From positions 124,001-188,000 of the forward strand of contig DIYH01000024.1 in the NCBI GenBank assembly GCA_002435755.1: DNA of 64,000 nucleotides, given 5' to 3'. Every line of letters starts with the position of its first letter. Position 1 is the stretch's first letter. The position numbers were made by a program, and so were the translations under genes. This document shows, one piece after another, positions 28,701 to 34,808 of the stretch. This DNA comes from Flammeovirgaceae bacterium UBA6059. Its GTDB lineage: Bacteria > Bacteroidota > Bacteroidia > Cytophagales > Cyclobacteriaceae. Below the pieces are notes generated by a model. The model was given only the letters and a program-made list of their open reading frames with translations. It searched no databases and was not told the origin of the DNA.

Positions 28701-30775
28701 TCACGGCAACAACCAGTACCGGACTTACCGTAAGCTTCAGTGTACTCACTGGCCCGGCTTCAGTCAATGGAAATACTGTCCAGCTTACGGGAGCCGGGAC
28801 TGTGGAGATAGCCGCAGACCAGTCTGGCAATGCCAACTATAACGCAGCGCCTCGTGTCACTCGCAGCTTTGATGTGGCCAAGGCTGGGCAGGTCGTGATC
28901 ATCCAGCCAATTGCCGAGAAGACCACCTTGAGCGATCCTTTTGACGTGGTGGCTTCCGCCTCTTCCAGTTTGCCTTTGACTTATGCGGTGACTGGTCCGG
29001 CTACCGCCAATGGCGCAACCATTACCCTCTCAGGTGTTCCGGGTGAGGTAACTGTAACAGCTACTCAGGCTGGAGATGCCAACTACAATATGGCGAGCAC
29101 TTCGACTTCATTTACGGTAGTGCAAGGCTTACTACCACAATCGATCACCTTTGCCACTATCGACGATCAGGTCTATGGTGCCACGGTCACACTAAATGCA
29201 ACTACTAACAGCAACCTGCCCATCGCTTATGAAGCCATGACGCAGAACCTAAAAATCGATGGGACTGCCCTGACCTTCACAGGTACAGGCTATGCTGCCA
29301 TCAAGGCCGTGCAAGCAGGTGACGATGAGCACCAATCAGCAGAAGCCATCCGTGAGTTCAATATAGCAAGAGCTCCACTCACACTTAAGGCAGATGATAA
29401 GACACAGATGTATGGCCAGGCCAACCTCGAGCTTACCATCACTGCTGAAGGGCTGGTGTATGAAGAGACGATTGTGGAAGCCTTCAGCGAGCAGCCATCC
29501 ATTATGACCCCAGCCACAGAGGCGAGTACGCCAGGTACCTACCTGATCAGCCTGACCGGTGGGGAAGCAGCCAACTACACGATAAGTAAAACCAATGGTG
29601 ACCTAACGATTACCAAAGCCACTTTGACTGTCATAGCTGCCGATGCAGAACGAAGTGTAGGGCAGCCCAGTTCCGTTTTTTCCCTGAGCTATGAAGGCTT
29701 TGTCAACGATGAAGACGAAACAAGCCTGATCACTTTGCCCATAGCCACCTCAACCGCGACGAGTGCCAGTGGCATAGGCAGCTATGACATTACCCCCCAG
29801 GGAGGCAGTTCAGCATTGTATAGCTTCGAATATGAAGAAGGAACGCTTACGATCACTGGAGCAACTCTCAGTGGTCAAGTTGACGCTACTACCCCGCTGA
29901 CACAAGGCACTGTCACCCTCTGGAAAGCGCAAGCAGATGGCAACTACATAGAAATAGGCGAGAGTACTGTCAATGCAGATGGTAGCTTTACACTAGACAA
30001 TATCGATGTAGGTAATCATACGATCGAAGTAGCCCCGACACAGGCAGATCAAGCAGCCTACTTTAGTACTTACTATACCAGCACCAACCTGATGGGTGAG
30101 GCAACTACTTTTGATCTGATACAAGAGACACCCAATGTCACGATCACCATGGTGACCAAGCCCGTACAAGGCAATGATGGTCAAGGCAGTATCAGCGGTG
30201 TGTTGGGAGATGACCCTACGGCAACAGGAGGTAGATTGCTACAAGCCAGTGGCCTGGAAGACATAGACCCTATAGGCGGTGCAGAAGTTTGGTTGGTAGA
30301 CCAAAACAGTACGATAGTAGGACATGACATTACAGATGAGCTTGGCAGATATGATTTCACCGGCTTGCAGATTGGTAGCTATACCCTACAGACCAACTAC
30401 AATGGGCTTCAACTCGACTTCAACAACGCCACAGTAGAAGTCTCCGACACGGACCAGACAGTAGGCATCACCACACTGATCAACTCCAGTGGTGAAGTGA
30501 TCAACATACAAGGAGTCGTAACCTCCTTAGGTGAGCTACCGCAAATCGAGTGGGTTGTCTATCCCAACCCCGCCAGAGACTATGTTCACATCTCAATTGA
30601 TCAGCCAGGGGAGTGGAGCTGTAGGCTTCACAACCTTAATGGACAGTTGATATACCAGATACAATTTAGCAGCCAAGCCGGTCTACAGCTAGGGCACCTA
30701 CCCAAGGGCATCTACTTGCTCACGCTAAACAATAACTCTGGCCAACAACTCCACAGACGTATCAGACTGGAGTAG
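16730..30775 (+). CDS. Giant T9SS-secreted multi-domain surface protein (Ig-like/MBG repeats)
   Basis: 4681 residues in one uninterrupted frame. A signal peptide (1-29) leads to a beta-rich N-terminal region and fibronectin III-like modules (about 30-771). Then come 24 tandem bacterial Ig-like repeats of about 115 residues (SbsA/Big_5 type, 773-3550), each starting P-x-x-x-x-L-S-P-A-D-x-A-x-x-V and ending W-x-F. Next are eight MBG-like repeats of about 82 residues (about 3555-4213), two MBG_2 domains (about 4215-4376), carboxypeptidase-regulatory/SdrD-like folds (about 4377-4600), and a Por-type C-terminal domain beginning V-V-Y-P-N-P-A-R-D (about 4606-4681). The last marks secretion by the type IX system and attachment to the cell surface. 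Likely an adhesin or stalk-like matrix protein. No catalytic domain was recognised. Two in-frame ATGs (16730, 16733) are possible starts. Confidence 0.92.
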   Translation: MMQSTQVRSYSSISILFICFLFSLETLAQNQLIELDFPSDCQRRLGERFPAFQAEPNLIVVAAFKVQYNYYGGPDLEGFSIELGGNFTAADVNNSTCGALFYTKTLTNFNSAGSIRQIAQGEQNVTGPGVYSFTNVLETIGGGNLTPSGNFYVMLEVSPDADESAFWVRNEIVGTDFLFDPPTSISGFIPVEAGSVEAGPEEAEVTFEGGNGFIRAEVGPSDNEGYRFEVTNGPSTIINEGTNEAYLIGLQPLTEYTVKTTARRNLPGCTLEEEIDVRSVLTCFQQPGSPVIDITSISGTNFRPETTNLDDLPDIEGVGYRQFRVIREVGSPRLQMEDGEFLISPYTDLYHHPYGSFDLGNGNYYVNTQNGRITGLTAGVSYELDTYFIGYNEVHSSGSLFGFEDCVLYSAPTRTIVTTCEGSPDTRATNLSISNIGENSATLSWTNGDGEGRLVVMGENIGNFNSIGMNGEEYNANNHFPDAPTIPYDFGNDPKVIYAGNGSSVTVTGLTPGTFYKFFVLEYQGNGFCRHYLQSIRNTADGTFTTLSNDLAVSTLSVTNRTPNSAVAGGNIELINNVTVTERGLVWSTASNPDLTDNSVTAGTGSGAFTATLTGMSAGRRHFVRAYAIANGVTFYGNDRQFFTVVNEPLGDPTNLVLTNLQATSGNNLSASFDWDGSGADGYLLLYRRDGTAPTTSGIEDGVYPEDLDLPSGTFVAGDEVIDGTSYTQNVGVFSGLTYHYLLIPVAADQDNNPQTYNYKTDGVFPTLTFSTDIQAPVLTDFQPTNNANNVPANSILTAQFNENIVVGSGDIELVDLATGDPFRTITVPSGDITISNNIVSIDPGTLPNSTAMYVTIATGAFEDNNGNKMTAFNGKNDWKFTTAEQGDVTAPMLTRLTPENGSDQLPVTSEFEMTFNESVTLGTGNITIKRASNDTDVQVIPVSDPRVSAFKSDVTITPNALPASTDLYFTIDNGAITDLSGNAYEGFNSSSTWAFTTAEAPDEIAPSMVSTSPADDQTDVALNGPLAMTFDEPVQIGEGFVAIRLSSNGTAREIISTGSNAISLDNPRTTATIQPASALPADTELYVEISNGAFTDDAENKFAGISDATTWSFTTTSGSSGNQPQILTNSLSPSPGATNVAFGSNLSFAFNENVLKGTGDLLITNEFTGETAFAIDVTSSEVSIAGNVVTIDPAGDLSEGHYSISIPSTAFKDSEDNFFDGLPDGSWVFATPQVAPTLVSLSPTNSSTEIALDATLTLTFSEEVAPGSTGSLNIRRVDNGALITSYLPESSDLQYNGASVSLDLNIANNLYGVAVFVQIENGVFQDMSGNPYIGFVSNNIWSFTLEDQQDITGPQLNAATLSPADDSNNIAPDTDLVWSFNETVLPSSGQIFIKEYSNDQTVESYSSIAAIIDQGDVTLPRTSSLPEGHFYIEMEEGAFQDGSNKLSQAVSGKETWDFFTVGTPPSIDELIPVPGATNVGQVITAVATFDEPIMAGAGSIIVRNFNSNATIVNIPVNDAAVNISGNTLSVDIDLGSIFDIPVYIQVVPGAITDLFGNGLTELNNNTWNYTLVAAPDVTPPALFGGLMTALSPQRGSGTTPSDELLEMTFNEEVQAGTGSILLYRYSDDQLLQGVAANSPAVSISGSQVTIDPPQLFDDVQTYVLVSDDAFQDNSGNFFAGISNKDHWYFYPEISRPVLVSMSPEAGSTNLPVGEAISFGLNFSEDIEIDDTGSISILRRDNNALAKTIFLNDPSVQVQGSTLIFDVTFAENEFFSEMEMYVSVNGTFITDLNGNNVSSFGSFASTGFTMEPVDVTNPFIIQNSYVPAHHSNNVAYNTNLSFEMSEEVVKGYGNIHIRNLEDDAIIQSIDVNSPEVSISGTTVTINPASDLPEVQLYIEVEDDTFEDSFGNIFSSPLTVWRDTWRLYMFEEILEVVDLSPAHGSTNIQVNEPLTFEATFSHPIEINTDNPGDIFIRYNQGNGARYTIPATDPSVSADGNVLRFDLTLDPGTSLLGQEMYVQLGYGVVRDVNGISKNLNFSKGNWHFTNEEATPPVITSLSPADDATGLALDDNFVITFNEDVTKLNFYATLHEYNTYNVVEVFDNNDPSVTVSGNQVTINPDNDLVEGQFYYISLSGNSVTDFEGAGNTGISGRDSWNFGAGDTDAPQVVSLSPGDNASEVDLDANFTITFDEPVFAGGIDFIILRRSNGSLVEYTEINDARVTGLGTSTLVVDFNNPLQTAENYYITFGNGIVEDALGNKFTGWSDATTWSFSTSTADIINPLLSSLSPADDEGDVATNSGFVLTLNEDIQWGLGDILLKEFDTDNLVETFNSGSANFTLASNQLVLTPSSDLSEVTAYYIEVASDAIVDFSGNPYTGFTGNSTWNFTTLNSDVTAPTLVSFSPADDLTDVSKDLTELQMVFDEPLVGVGGFIYLRHVTGSSIAQSFNVADPDQVTVIGNTVTLRDVALAPKTNYYIQNSSFIRDLAGNAISTWVDQTVWNFGTFADTEAPTVTSFSPPSGTTGLTGDESFTMTFSEDLQLPTFYSITIVSKHTGSVVESFTHANDPSKVSINGNQVTINPDTQLDPFREYYITVSGFEDDYDNGFAGFSDEDTWDFVVGELDNERPTITSLTPANGATDVPLNIGTFSMTFSEDVFPGPWSIFLRNVNGNSVRQEFALDSDDVVIEGNTLTILNVNTLSAGWEYWLQGGTVLEDEAGNLLDGWVNNASTWSFTTEELPTHAAFSPADGAVDVSASTDLVMTFNKPVQKGTGSIAIYDYIEQTEIMSFDVASSNVAVNNDEVTITIPGGLPDFNLWVYVLVDDGAFVDNNGNSYAGINSRFTWDFELLSTDQTPPAIVSLSPADNAVDVDTRSNLVIEFDEDVFVNNNTPFRVKRYNVNNTQQQIFYPSDNITVEGNTITIEPIIELPFTNQLWIEIPANSIKDEVGNAFAGISVGNRDDWDFTMVDALFYQALSPTTFSVDVDPTTPLEITFPRNVVKGSGSIRVFEGTSINELMEIDVLSEEVQIVGNVVTITPVNGLPDQNLQVHIQIDAGAFEDEFGNPSPIMNNTSQWRLTLKSTDESAPQILSLSPADDEIDVAVNSNLVMTFDEPVFLPSTGTRRIRIQRTGGVIEEQFDLPSARVSGYGTNVITINPTDDLLPETGYYVTYFDVFEDQVGNLTPESTEVTSWNFTTESLDVTPPQIVSVTPPDNATDIGVDQDLVIEFDEGIVLGNSSFLIKFYDSDVNHKVINYASDEVTVNGSRITINPNTDLAYGSRFWVQINAGTITDTQGNGFAGILAADKDDWDFTTAAQPPSVTSLSPEDGATGVSTTNWSFQINFDIPIDAGLGTSRARLRNYDTDEIIAEASHSGYIGIGSGFAVINFNALAELDVIELSSGTRYYIEIEDDLFRNQSAIPYTGHTKDDWDFTTEIVDNTPPSVVGFNPADEATGVVIDANLVITFDEPVQSNGTVDFVRLFNKTTGANLAQLATTNSNYVIFNENTITLNSPIDLPENTEVYVTIPSDGIEDVQGNTFGGWSDNETWNFTTSVGPKQDQTITFDPLADKTFGDEPFTLSASATSTLPITFTVASGPATLLGSEVTITGAGEITIAANQAGDVTYNPAPEVIQSFTVAKTDQIITITEIADKLTTDTDFDVVASTTSSLPLAYDITGPASLNDQTVTLDGTAGMVTVTVSQEGNTNYNPASATETFEVTDPVLQNQTITFDVLADKTFGDDPFTLSATATSALPVIFTVASGPAILSGNEVTITGAGQVTIAANQAGDETYHPALEVTQSFMVAKADQIIYLDQITDKDISESPVDIVASTTSGLPLEIGVTGPATLNATSLTLDDVGTVTVTVSQAGNDNFNVAVAQSTSFLVTDASRTDQAITFPEIMSKTFGQAAFTLNATASSNLDVDYTVVSGPISISGSTVIITGAGTATIAANQSGNASFNPAAEVRRTFSIAKGSQTISFSAISDKTFGDDEFDITATTSTGLTVSFSVLTGPASVNGNTVQLTGAGTVEIAADQSGNANYNAAPRVTRSFDVAKAGQVVIIQPIAEKTTLSDPFDVVASASSSLPLTYAVTGPATANGATITLSGVPGEVTVTATQAGDANYNMASTSTSFTVVQGLLPQSITFATIDDQVYGATVTLNATTNSNLPIAYEAMTQNLKIDGTALTFTGTGYAAIKAVQAGDDEHQSAEAIREFNIARAPLTLKADDKTQMYGQANLELTITAEGLVYEETIVEAFSEQPSIMTPATEASTPGTYLISLTGGEAANYTISKTNGDLTITKATLTVIAADAERSVGQPSSVFSLSYEGFVNDEDETSLITLPIATSTATSASGIGSYDITPQGGSSALYSFEYEEGTLTITGATLSGQVDATTPLTQGTVTLWKAQADGNYIEIGESTVNADGSFTLDNIDVGNHTIEVAPTQADQAAYFSTYYTSTNLMGEATTFDLIQETPNVTITMVTKPVQGNDGQGSISGVLGDDPTATGGRLLQASGLEDIDPIGGAEVWLVDQNSTIVGHDITDELGRYDFTGLQIGSYTLQTNYNGLQLDFNNATVEVSDTDQTVGITTLINSSGEVINIQGVVTSLGELPQIEWVVYPNPARDYVHISIDQPGEWSCRLHNLNGQLIYQIQFSSQAGLQLGHLPKGIYLLTLNNNSGQQLHRRIRLE
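19046..27380 (+). repeat. 24 tandem Ig-like (SbsA/Big_5) repeats, about 347 bp each
   Basis: Repeat starts were read at about 19046, 19393, 19736, 20096, 20432, 20780, 21120, 21461, 21812, 22169, 22520, 22880, 23220, 23563, 23910, 24250, 24600, 24940, 25280, 25628, 25975, 26325, 26668 and 27033. Most are joined by a D-x-T-x-P linker, and each holds F-x-E-x-V or F-D-E-P-V near its first third. The copies have diverged at the DNA level, so no long identical runs are obvious. The period is very regular. Confidence 0.85.
27395..29368 (+). repeat. Eight MBG-like repeats, about 247 bp each
   Basis: Each repeat has Q-x-I-x-F near its start, then D-K-T-F-G-D or an equivalent, a G-P-A/G-P-x mid-segment, and A-x-Q-x-G-(D/N)-x-x-(Y/F)-(N/x)-x-A near its end. 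Two sub-types occur in pairs: copies 1 and 3 are close, as are 2 and 4. This implies duplication of a two-repeat unit (27395-27890 and 27890-28383). Confidence 0.8.
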
Positions 30776-30807
30776 TCTACTACCAATATATTACACAGCA
30801 ACACCCT

Positions 30808-30842
30808 ACCCACCTCGAGCTATCGGGGTGGGTGTTTTTTTT
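30808..30842 (+). terminator. Intrinsic terminator of the giant gene
   Basis: An 11-bp stem with one G-U pair, ACCCACCTCGA (30808-30818) with TCGGGGTGGGT (30823-30833), loop GCTA, followed by G and eight T. It ends the plus-strand transcript. Its right half and T-run also encode the last residues (K-K-H-P-P-R) of the converging minus-strand gene. Confidence 0.85.
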
Positions 30843-31857
30843 GCATCAACTTCTCAGCGTTGCTTCCGATCAACCAGAATAGTAAGCCGAGGATGGCAAA
30901 GAATACGGCTTTATGAAGATTGGGGTACCCATACTCGACGTATCTCGTGAGTAGATTGATGATGAGAAAGCTAACCCCAAAGTCTCTTATTACAGGAATG
31001 TCTTTCTTTAGTCCATAGTATATCGCTCCTAAACAGAATAGGCCCATTAGAAGACCCCAGGCCCAGAGTTCATACTGTCGCACTTCATTCCACCGGTCCC
31101 AAGAGGTATAGTTGCCGGAGATCGATAAGATCCAAAGTGATGTGAAAAGGATCAACATGCCTGTGGACTGTGTGATGCTCGCAAAGTCCACAAAGGGCTT
31201 CTTACTCGACATTGAAAAGCTTATGATCACCATCAATAGGCTAAATAGCGCCAGGCGCACACTATAGTTCATGCCTAGGAGCAAATCATCCCATTGGCTC
31301 CAATAACCCGTCTCAACGATCATCCATGCTACCGAAGTACATAGAGCAAATACCCAGATCAGATTAGATTGTAGCTTAACAGCGAGATATCCGTAGATGA
31401 ATGCTGCTAAAAGTACCATTGGCGGATAATAAATGCCATGTCGATCTAATATAATCGCTAGATAACCAATACTAGTCGCGGTTGATAGGACCCCCAGTAA
31501 ATAAAGGGCTTCATATAGCAGTCTTTGGTTAGACGCCTGTGATTTTCTACGGTAGCCTATGAAGAATAACAATACCGACAGTACTGCAAAGAAGAGGGAC
31601 TTGTACCCGTCCGGTGAATCAACAAGACTTTGGATAAACTTAACAATCCAGTCATCGGCTAATGTTGCGATAACCGCAATAACTATACAGCCGATTGCAA
31701 AAACGAAGGAGTAACTGGCAAGTCTTTGCCAGTCAAAAGGAATGACTTCAAGACTGTTTTCAAGCCTCTCAGCTACCTTAGTATCTATCAGGTCACTTTT
31801 TTGCCAATTGACAAGCGCATCTTTTATGATTTTGTATTTCGACTTGGTGACCTTCAT
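30820..31857 (-). CDS. DUF2157 family membrane protein
   Basis: 345 residues. A soluble N-terminal stretch of about 45 residues has the DUF2157 look (short helices, then D-W-Q-R-L-A-S-Y). About ten membrane segments follow up to the C-terminus. Function is unknown in the family. It follows the ABC-F gene with a two-base gap and is probably cotranscribed with it. Its final codons lie inside the terminator of the opposing giant gene, so the two transcripts overlap at their 3' ends. Confidence 0.75.
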   Translation of the reverse strand: MKVTKSKYKIIKDALVNWQKSDLIDTKVAERLENSLEVIPFDWQRLASYSFVFAIGCIVIAVIATLADDWIVKFIQSLVDSPDGYKSLFFAVLSVLLFFIGYRRKSQASNQRLLYEALYLLGVLSTATSIGYLAIILDRHGIYYPPMVLLAAFIYGYLAVKLQSNLIWVFALCTSVAWMIVETGYWSQWDDLLLGMNYSVRLALFSLLMVIISFSMSSKKPFVDFASITQSTGMLILFTSLWILSISGNYTSWDRWNEVRQYELWAWGLLMGLFCLGAIYYGLKKDIPVIRDFGVSFLIINLLTRYVEYGYPNLHKAVFFAILGLLFWLIGSNAEKLMQKKHPPR

Positions 31858-31859
31858 GG

Positions 31860-33737
31860 TTATGCGTCGGCTAGTTCTGAGAGCTCCAGCCAGCGCATCT
31901 CTTTCTCTTCCAGGTCTTCCGTGATTTTTTTGATTTCCTTTGCTGAAAGGGCTAGTTGCTCATGGCTCTGATCAGGAGCAGATAAAGACTCAGTGAGTTC
32001 AGTTTTTTTTGTTTCGAGCTGAGCGATCTCGTCTTCCAAGCGCTCAAATTCTCGTTTTTCTTTAAAGCTGAGTTTCTTTTTTTCTTTTGTAATTTTTGGA
32101 TCTGGGACCTGCTGTGCCTTTGGCTTTTTGATTTCCTGGGATGTTTTAACCGCCTCCTGCTCACGGAAATCAGTGTAGTTTCCCGGAAAGTCTTCAATTA
32201 TACCATCTCCTCGGAAAATAAAGAGATGATCAACCAGTCTGTCCATGAAGTAGCGGTCGTGAGACACCACTAATAGTGAGCCGTCGAATGATTCCAGATA
32301 GTCCTCCAATACATTTAATGTCATGATATCCAAATCGTTGGTTGGCTCGTCAAGGATCAGAAAATTGGGGTTTTTAATCAAGACGCGAAGTAGTTGTAGT
32401 CTCCTTCTTTCCCCACCACTGAGCTTGCCTACCTTATTGTGCTGCATTTCGGGAGGAAACAAAAACTGGTTGAGTAGTTGCGAAGCAGTGACTACACTGC
32501 CATTGTCCAACTGAATCACTTCTGCGACCTCCTGAATCGTATCAATCACTTTCTGCTCTGGGTCAAACGCTACTTCTTCTTGCGTATAGTAGCCAATATT
32601 AGTAGTTTGTCCACCTTCAATTTCTCCACTATCAGGTGATAACTTACCTGTGATCATATCCAGAAAGGTAGATTTACCCACACCGTTTTTCCCGACAATG
32701 CCCACACGGTCTTTGCGCTTAAACGTATAGTCGAACTGGTCCATGATCTTGAGGCTGCTCCAGGATTTGGAAACCTTCTTGAGTTCAAGTACTTTTTTTC
32801 CCTGTCGGGTACCCTGTAAGTGAACTTCTAGTTCTCGGTTGATAGTGCCACTGTTGGCCTTTTCCTTGGTCTCATAGAAAGCATCAATACGATACTTAGC
32901 CTTGGTTCCCCTTGCCTTGGGCTGACGCCTCATCCATTCCAACTCCTTTTTCATGAGATTCCTGGCCTTGCCTACTTCAGTAGCTTGCTGTATTTGGCGT
33001 TCTTCTTTCTTCTCAAGGAAGTAGCTGTAGTTGCCTTTATAGGTGTGAAGTTGACCTGATTCTAACTCAAATATTTCGTTGGTGACCCTATCCAGGAAAT
33101 AACGATCATGAGTGATCATCAGCAAAGTCAGGTTAGCAGTAGCCAGGTAGTTTTCCAACCACTCGATGATATCCAGATCAAGGTGATTGGTTGGTTCATC
33201 CATGATTAGAAAATCAGGTTCAGTGATCAGGGCCCTTGCTATTGCAACACGTTTCCTTTGACCACCGGACAACTCTCTTACCTTTTGCTCCAGATCATGA
33301 ATTCCAAGCTTGCCCAGTATTTGCTTTACCCTGCTCTCAAAATCCCAGGCATCCAGAGCATCCATTTGATTGATAAGGCCAGTTAATTCTTCAGCATTAT
33401 CTATTCCTTGCTCTGATTGGTATATGGCCTTTTCATAAGCGCTTATAGTCGCAAGTACCTCATCCGAAGAATTGAAAACAGCCGAAATAAGATCGTCATC
33501 TTCGTTGAATTCCGGGTTTTGCGGTAACATAGCTACTTTGAGGCCGTCCCTGAAGGTTACAGTACCTTTGTCAGCAGTCTCCAATCCAGCAATGATCCTC
33601 ATCAACGTACTCTTGCCACAGCCATTGACACCTACCACAGCGACTTTCTGTCCACGTGACACCCCAAAATTGAGTTCTTCGAATAGCTGTCGCTCATCAA
33701 AACTCTTAGCAAGATGCTCTACCGACAAATAGTTCAT
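31860..33737 (-). CDS. ABC-F family ATPase (Uup/EttA type)
   Basis: 625 residues with two ATP-binding cassettes and no membrane part. Cassette 1 has G-V-N-G-C-G-K-S-T, L-S-G-G-Q-R-K-R-V-A and D-E-P-T-N-H-L-D. Cassette 2 has G-K-N-G-V-G-K-S-T, L-S-G-G-E-R-R-R-L and D-E-P-T-N-D-L-D. The linker between them is charged (W-M-R-R-Q-P-K-A-R), and the last 85 residues are a Lys/Glu-rich coiled coil as in Uup. ABC-F proteins act on ribosomes; Uup-type members bind branched DNA or assist ribosome assembly. Context does not suggest antibiotic resistance. DUF2157 follows directly. Confidence 0.9.
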   Translation of the reverse strand: MNYLSVEHLAKSFDERQLFEELNFGVSRGQKVAVVGVNGCGKSTLMRIIAGLETADKGTVTFRDGLKVAMLPQNPEFNEDDDLISAVFNSSDEVLATISAYEKAIYQSEQGIDNAEELTGLINQMDALDAWDFESRVKQILGKLGIHDLEQKVRELSGGQRKRVAIARALITEPDFLIMDEPTNHLDLDIIEWLENYLATANLTLLMITHDRYFLDRVTNEIFELESGQLHTYKGNYSYFLEKKEERQIQQATEVGKARNLMKKELEWMRRQPKARGTKAKYRIDAFYETKEKANSGTINRELEVHLQGTRQGKKVLELKKVSKSWSSLKIMDQFDYTFKRKDRVGIVGKNGVGKSTFLDMITGKLSPDSGEIEGGQTTNIGYYTQEEVAFDPEQKVIDTIQEVAEVIQLDNGSVVTASQLLNQFLFPPEMQHNKVGKLSGGERRRLQLLRVLIKNPNFLILDEPTNDLDIMTLNVLEDYLESFDGSLLVVSHDRYFMDRLVDHLFIFRGDGIIEDFPGNYTDFREQEAVKTSQEIKKPKAQQVPDPKITKEKKKLSFKEKREFERLEDEIAQLETKKTELTESLSAPDQSHEQLALSAKEIKKITEDLEEKEMRWLELSELADA

Positions 33738-33763
33738 GCTACTAAGCTACCACAAAAGGCATC

Positions 33764-33790
33764 AAAAAAAGGGGCACCTTTGGCCCCTTT
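33764..33790 (-). terminator. Terminator of the small coiled-coil gene
   Basis: On the minus strand AAAGGGGC (33790-33783 complement) pairs with GCCCCTTT (33775-33768 complement) around a seven-base loop, ending in a run of seven T (complement of 33764-33770). It lies 27 bases past the stop of the gene at 33818 and before the ABC-F start. Confidence 0.75.
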
Positions 33791-33817
33791 CACGGTTTTA
33801 GGTCAGGTATTATAGGT

Positions 33818-34096
33818 TTATTCCTTTTTAAAAGCGGCCTCAGCGGCTTTCTTGATTTCATCTGCAGCTACCTTCAAATGAGACTTGATCTCTCCCCATT
33901 TCCCTTCATTATTATTTTTGAATTCATCGAATTCTTCTTCCAGTTTGTCCTTCCTGTCCTTGAGGTCGTTGATCTTGACCTCAATATCATCCCTGATCTC
34001 ATCTTTTGCCACCTTGGCATCAGCGATGAGCACATCTATTTTTCGACCGAGCTCTTGTAGTATGCTCTCAACTTGTCCTTGTTTATCCTCAGCCAT
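33818..34096 (-). CDS. Small charged coiled-coil protein
   Basis: 92 residues from the ATG at 34096; an upstream in-frame ATG at 34123 would add nine residues but gives a less typical N-terminus. It is almost all Lys, Glu, Asp and Ala in heptad-like order (L-K-D-R-K-D-K-L-E-E-E-F-D-E-F-K), predicting one long amphipathic helix without signal peptide or membrane segment. Similar apolipoprotein-like or stress-related helical proteins occur widely, but no named family was recognised. It has its own terminator and stands alone between a divergent membrane-protein gene and the ABC-F operon. Confidence 0.65.
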   Translation of the reverse strand: MAEDKQGQVESILQELGRKIDVLIADAKVAKDEIRDDIEVKINDLKDRKDKLEEEFDEFKNNNEGKWGEIKSHLKVAADEIKKAAEAAFKKE

Positions 34097-34162
34097 AATT
34101 GCTTTTTTGGTTAAGTTACGCATATTTCCATTGCATAAAAAAGTGGCAGTTCTAATATTTTA

Positions 34163-34181
34163 TGACTGATTAATACAGTCA
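34163..34181. promoter_or_regulatory. Inverted repeat between divergent genes
   Basis: TGACTG (34163-34168), seven bases, CAGTCA (34176-34181). It sits between the divergent starts at 34096 and 34278 and could be an operator for either. The arms are only six bases, so chance is possible. Confidence 0.3.
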
Positions 34182-34277
34182 AAATCCTGATTGGTTGAGC
34201 ACAAAGGCATACTGGAAAAATGAATTTTACCGTTTTCGTTCTATCTTGGCATAGCAGATAAACCACCCAATACCACC

Positions 34278-34808
34278 ATGTCTAAATTAACCGGAACTAT
34301 CGCCTTCGTCGGAGGTGTATTGCTAATAGCACTGGCTATCACCGGCGTACTTATTAAGAACGAAAATCGCTTGGCCCATATGCCTCCTCATACCGAAGTA
34401 GAAGAGTTGGTTGAAAGTGATCATGGTGGAGCCGGTGAAGTACCCACATGGTTAAGACTGACCATGTATGGCACCTTGATATTAAGTGGTGCTTTTACCA
34501 TTATCCAAGTGAGTAGATATGGGATGTCAACGGAGCGCTCTTCTATGAGTACAGCGGCTTTTATTGGTGGTATGGCACTCATAGGGCTTGGATTTGTAGC
34601 TACATTGGTCGTGAATGAGTCTAAGTTTATCGAGCACGATAAGCTTGAGGCTAATGTAGCTAGTGAGGCAATAAAAATCGACGAAACACATGATAACGGT
34701 GAGCACGATAGTGGCATACCTGATGTGTTAAAGTATCTAATGATGGGCACGCTTTTTATCAGTGGTGGTGTGGCAGTATTTCATGTTAGTAAATACGGAC
34801 TCGACTAA
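34278..34808 (+). CDS. Membrane protein made of two tandem copies of a two-TM unit
   Basis: 176 residues and four hydrophobic segments (about 7-25, 60-77, 92-110, 152-169). Residues 1-85 and 92-176 are copies of one another. Each begins with a G-G-x-x-L-I-x-L-x-x-x-x-T-L/V-type helix ending V/I-x-N-E, then has a His/Glu-rich loop and L-x-x-x-M-x-G-T-L-x-x-S-G-x-x-x-x-x-x-V-S-(R/K)-Y-G. Both loops contain several His and acidic residues, possibly binding metal (inference). No family was recognised. The last four bases overlap the end of the opposing OmpA-like gene. Confidence 0.65.
   Translation: MSKLTGTIAFVGGVLLIALAITGVLIKNENRLAHMPPHTEVEELVESDHGGAGEVPTWLRLTMYGTLILSGAFTIIQVSRYGMSTERSSMSTAAFIGGMALIGLGFVATLVVNESKFIEHDKLEANVASEAIKIDETHDNGEHDSGIPDVLKYLMMGTLFISGGVAVFHVSKYGLD

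Noticed and set aside
31860..33737. ABC-F protein as an antibiotic-resistance factor
   Set aside because: The C-terminal coiled coil and the interdomain linker look like housekeeping Uup types; no resistance context is present.
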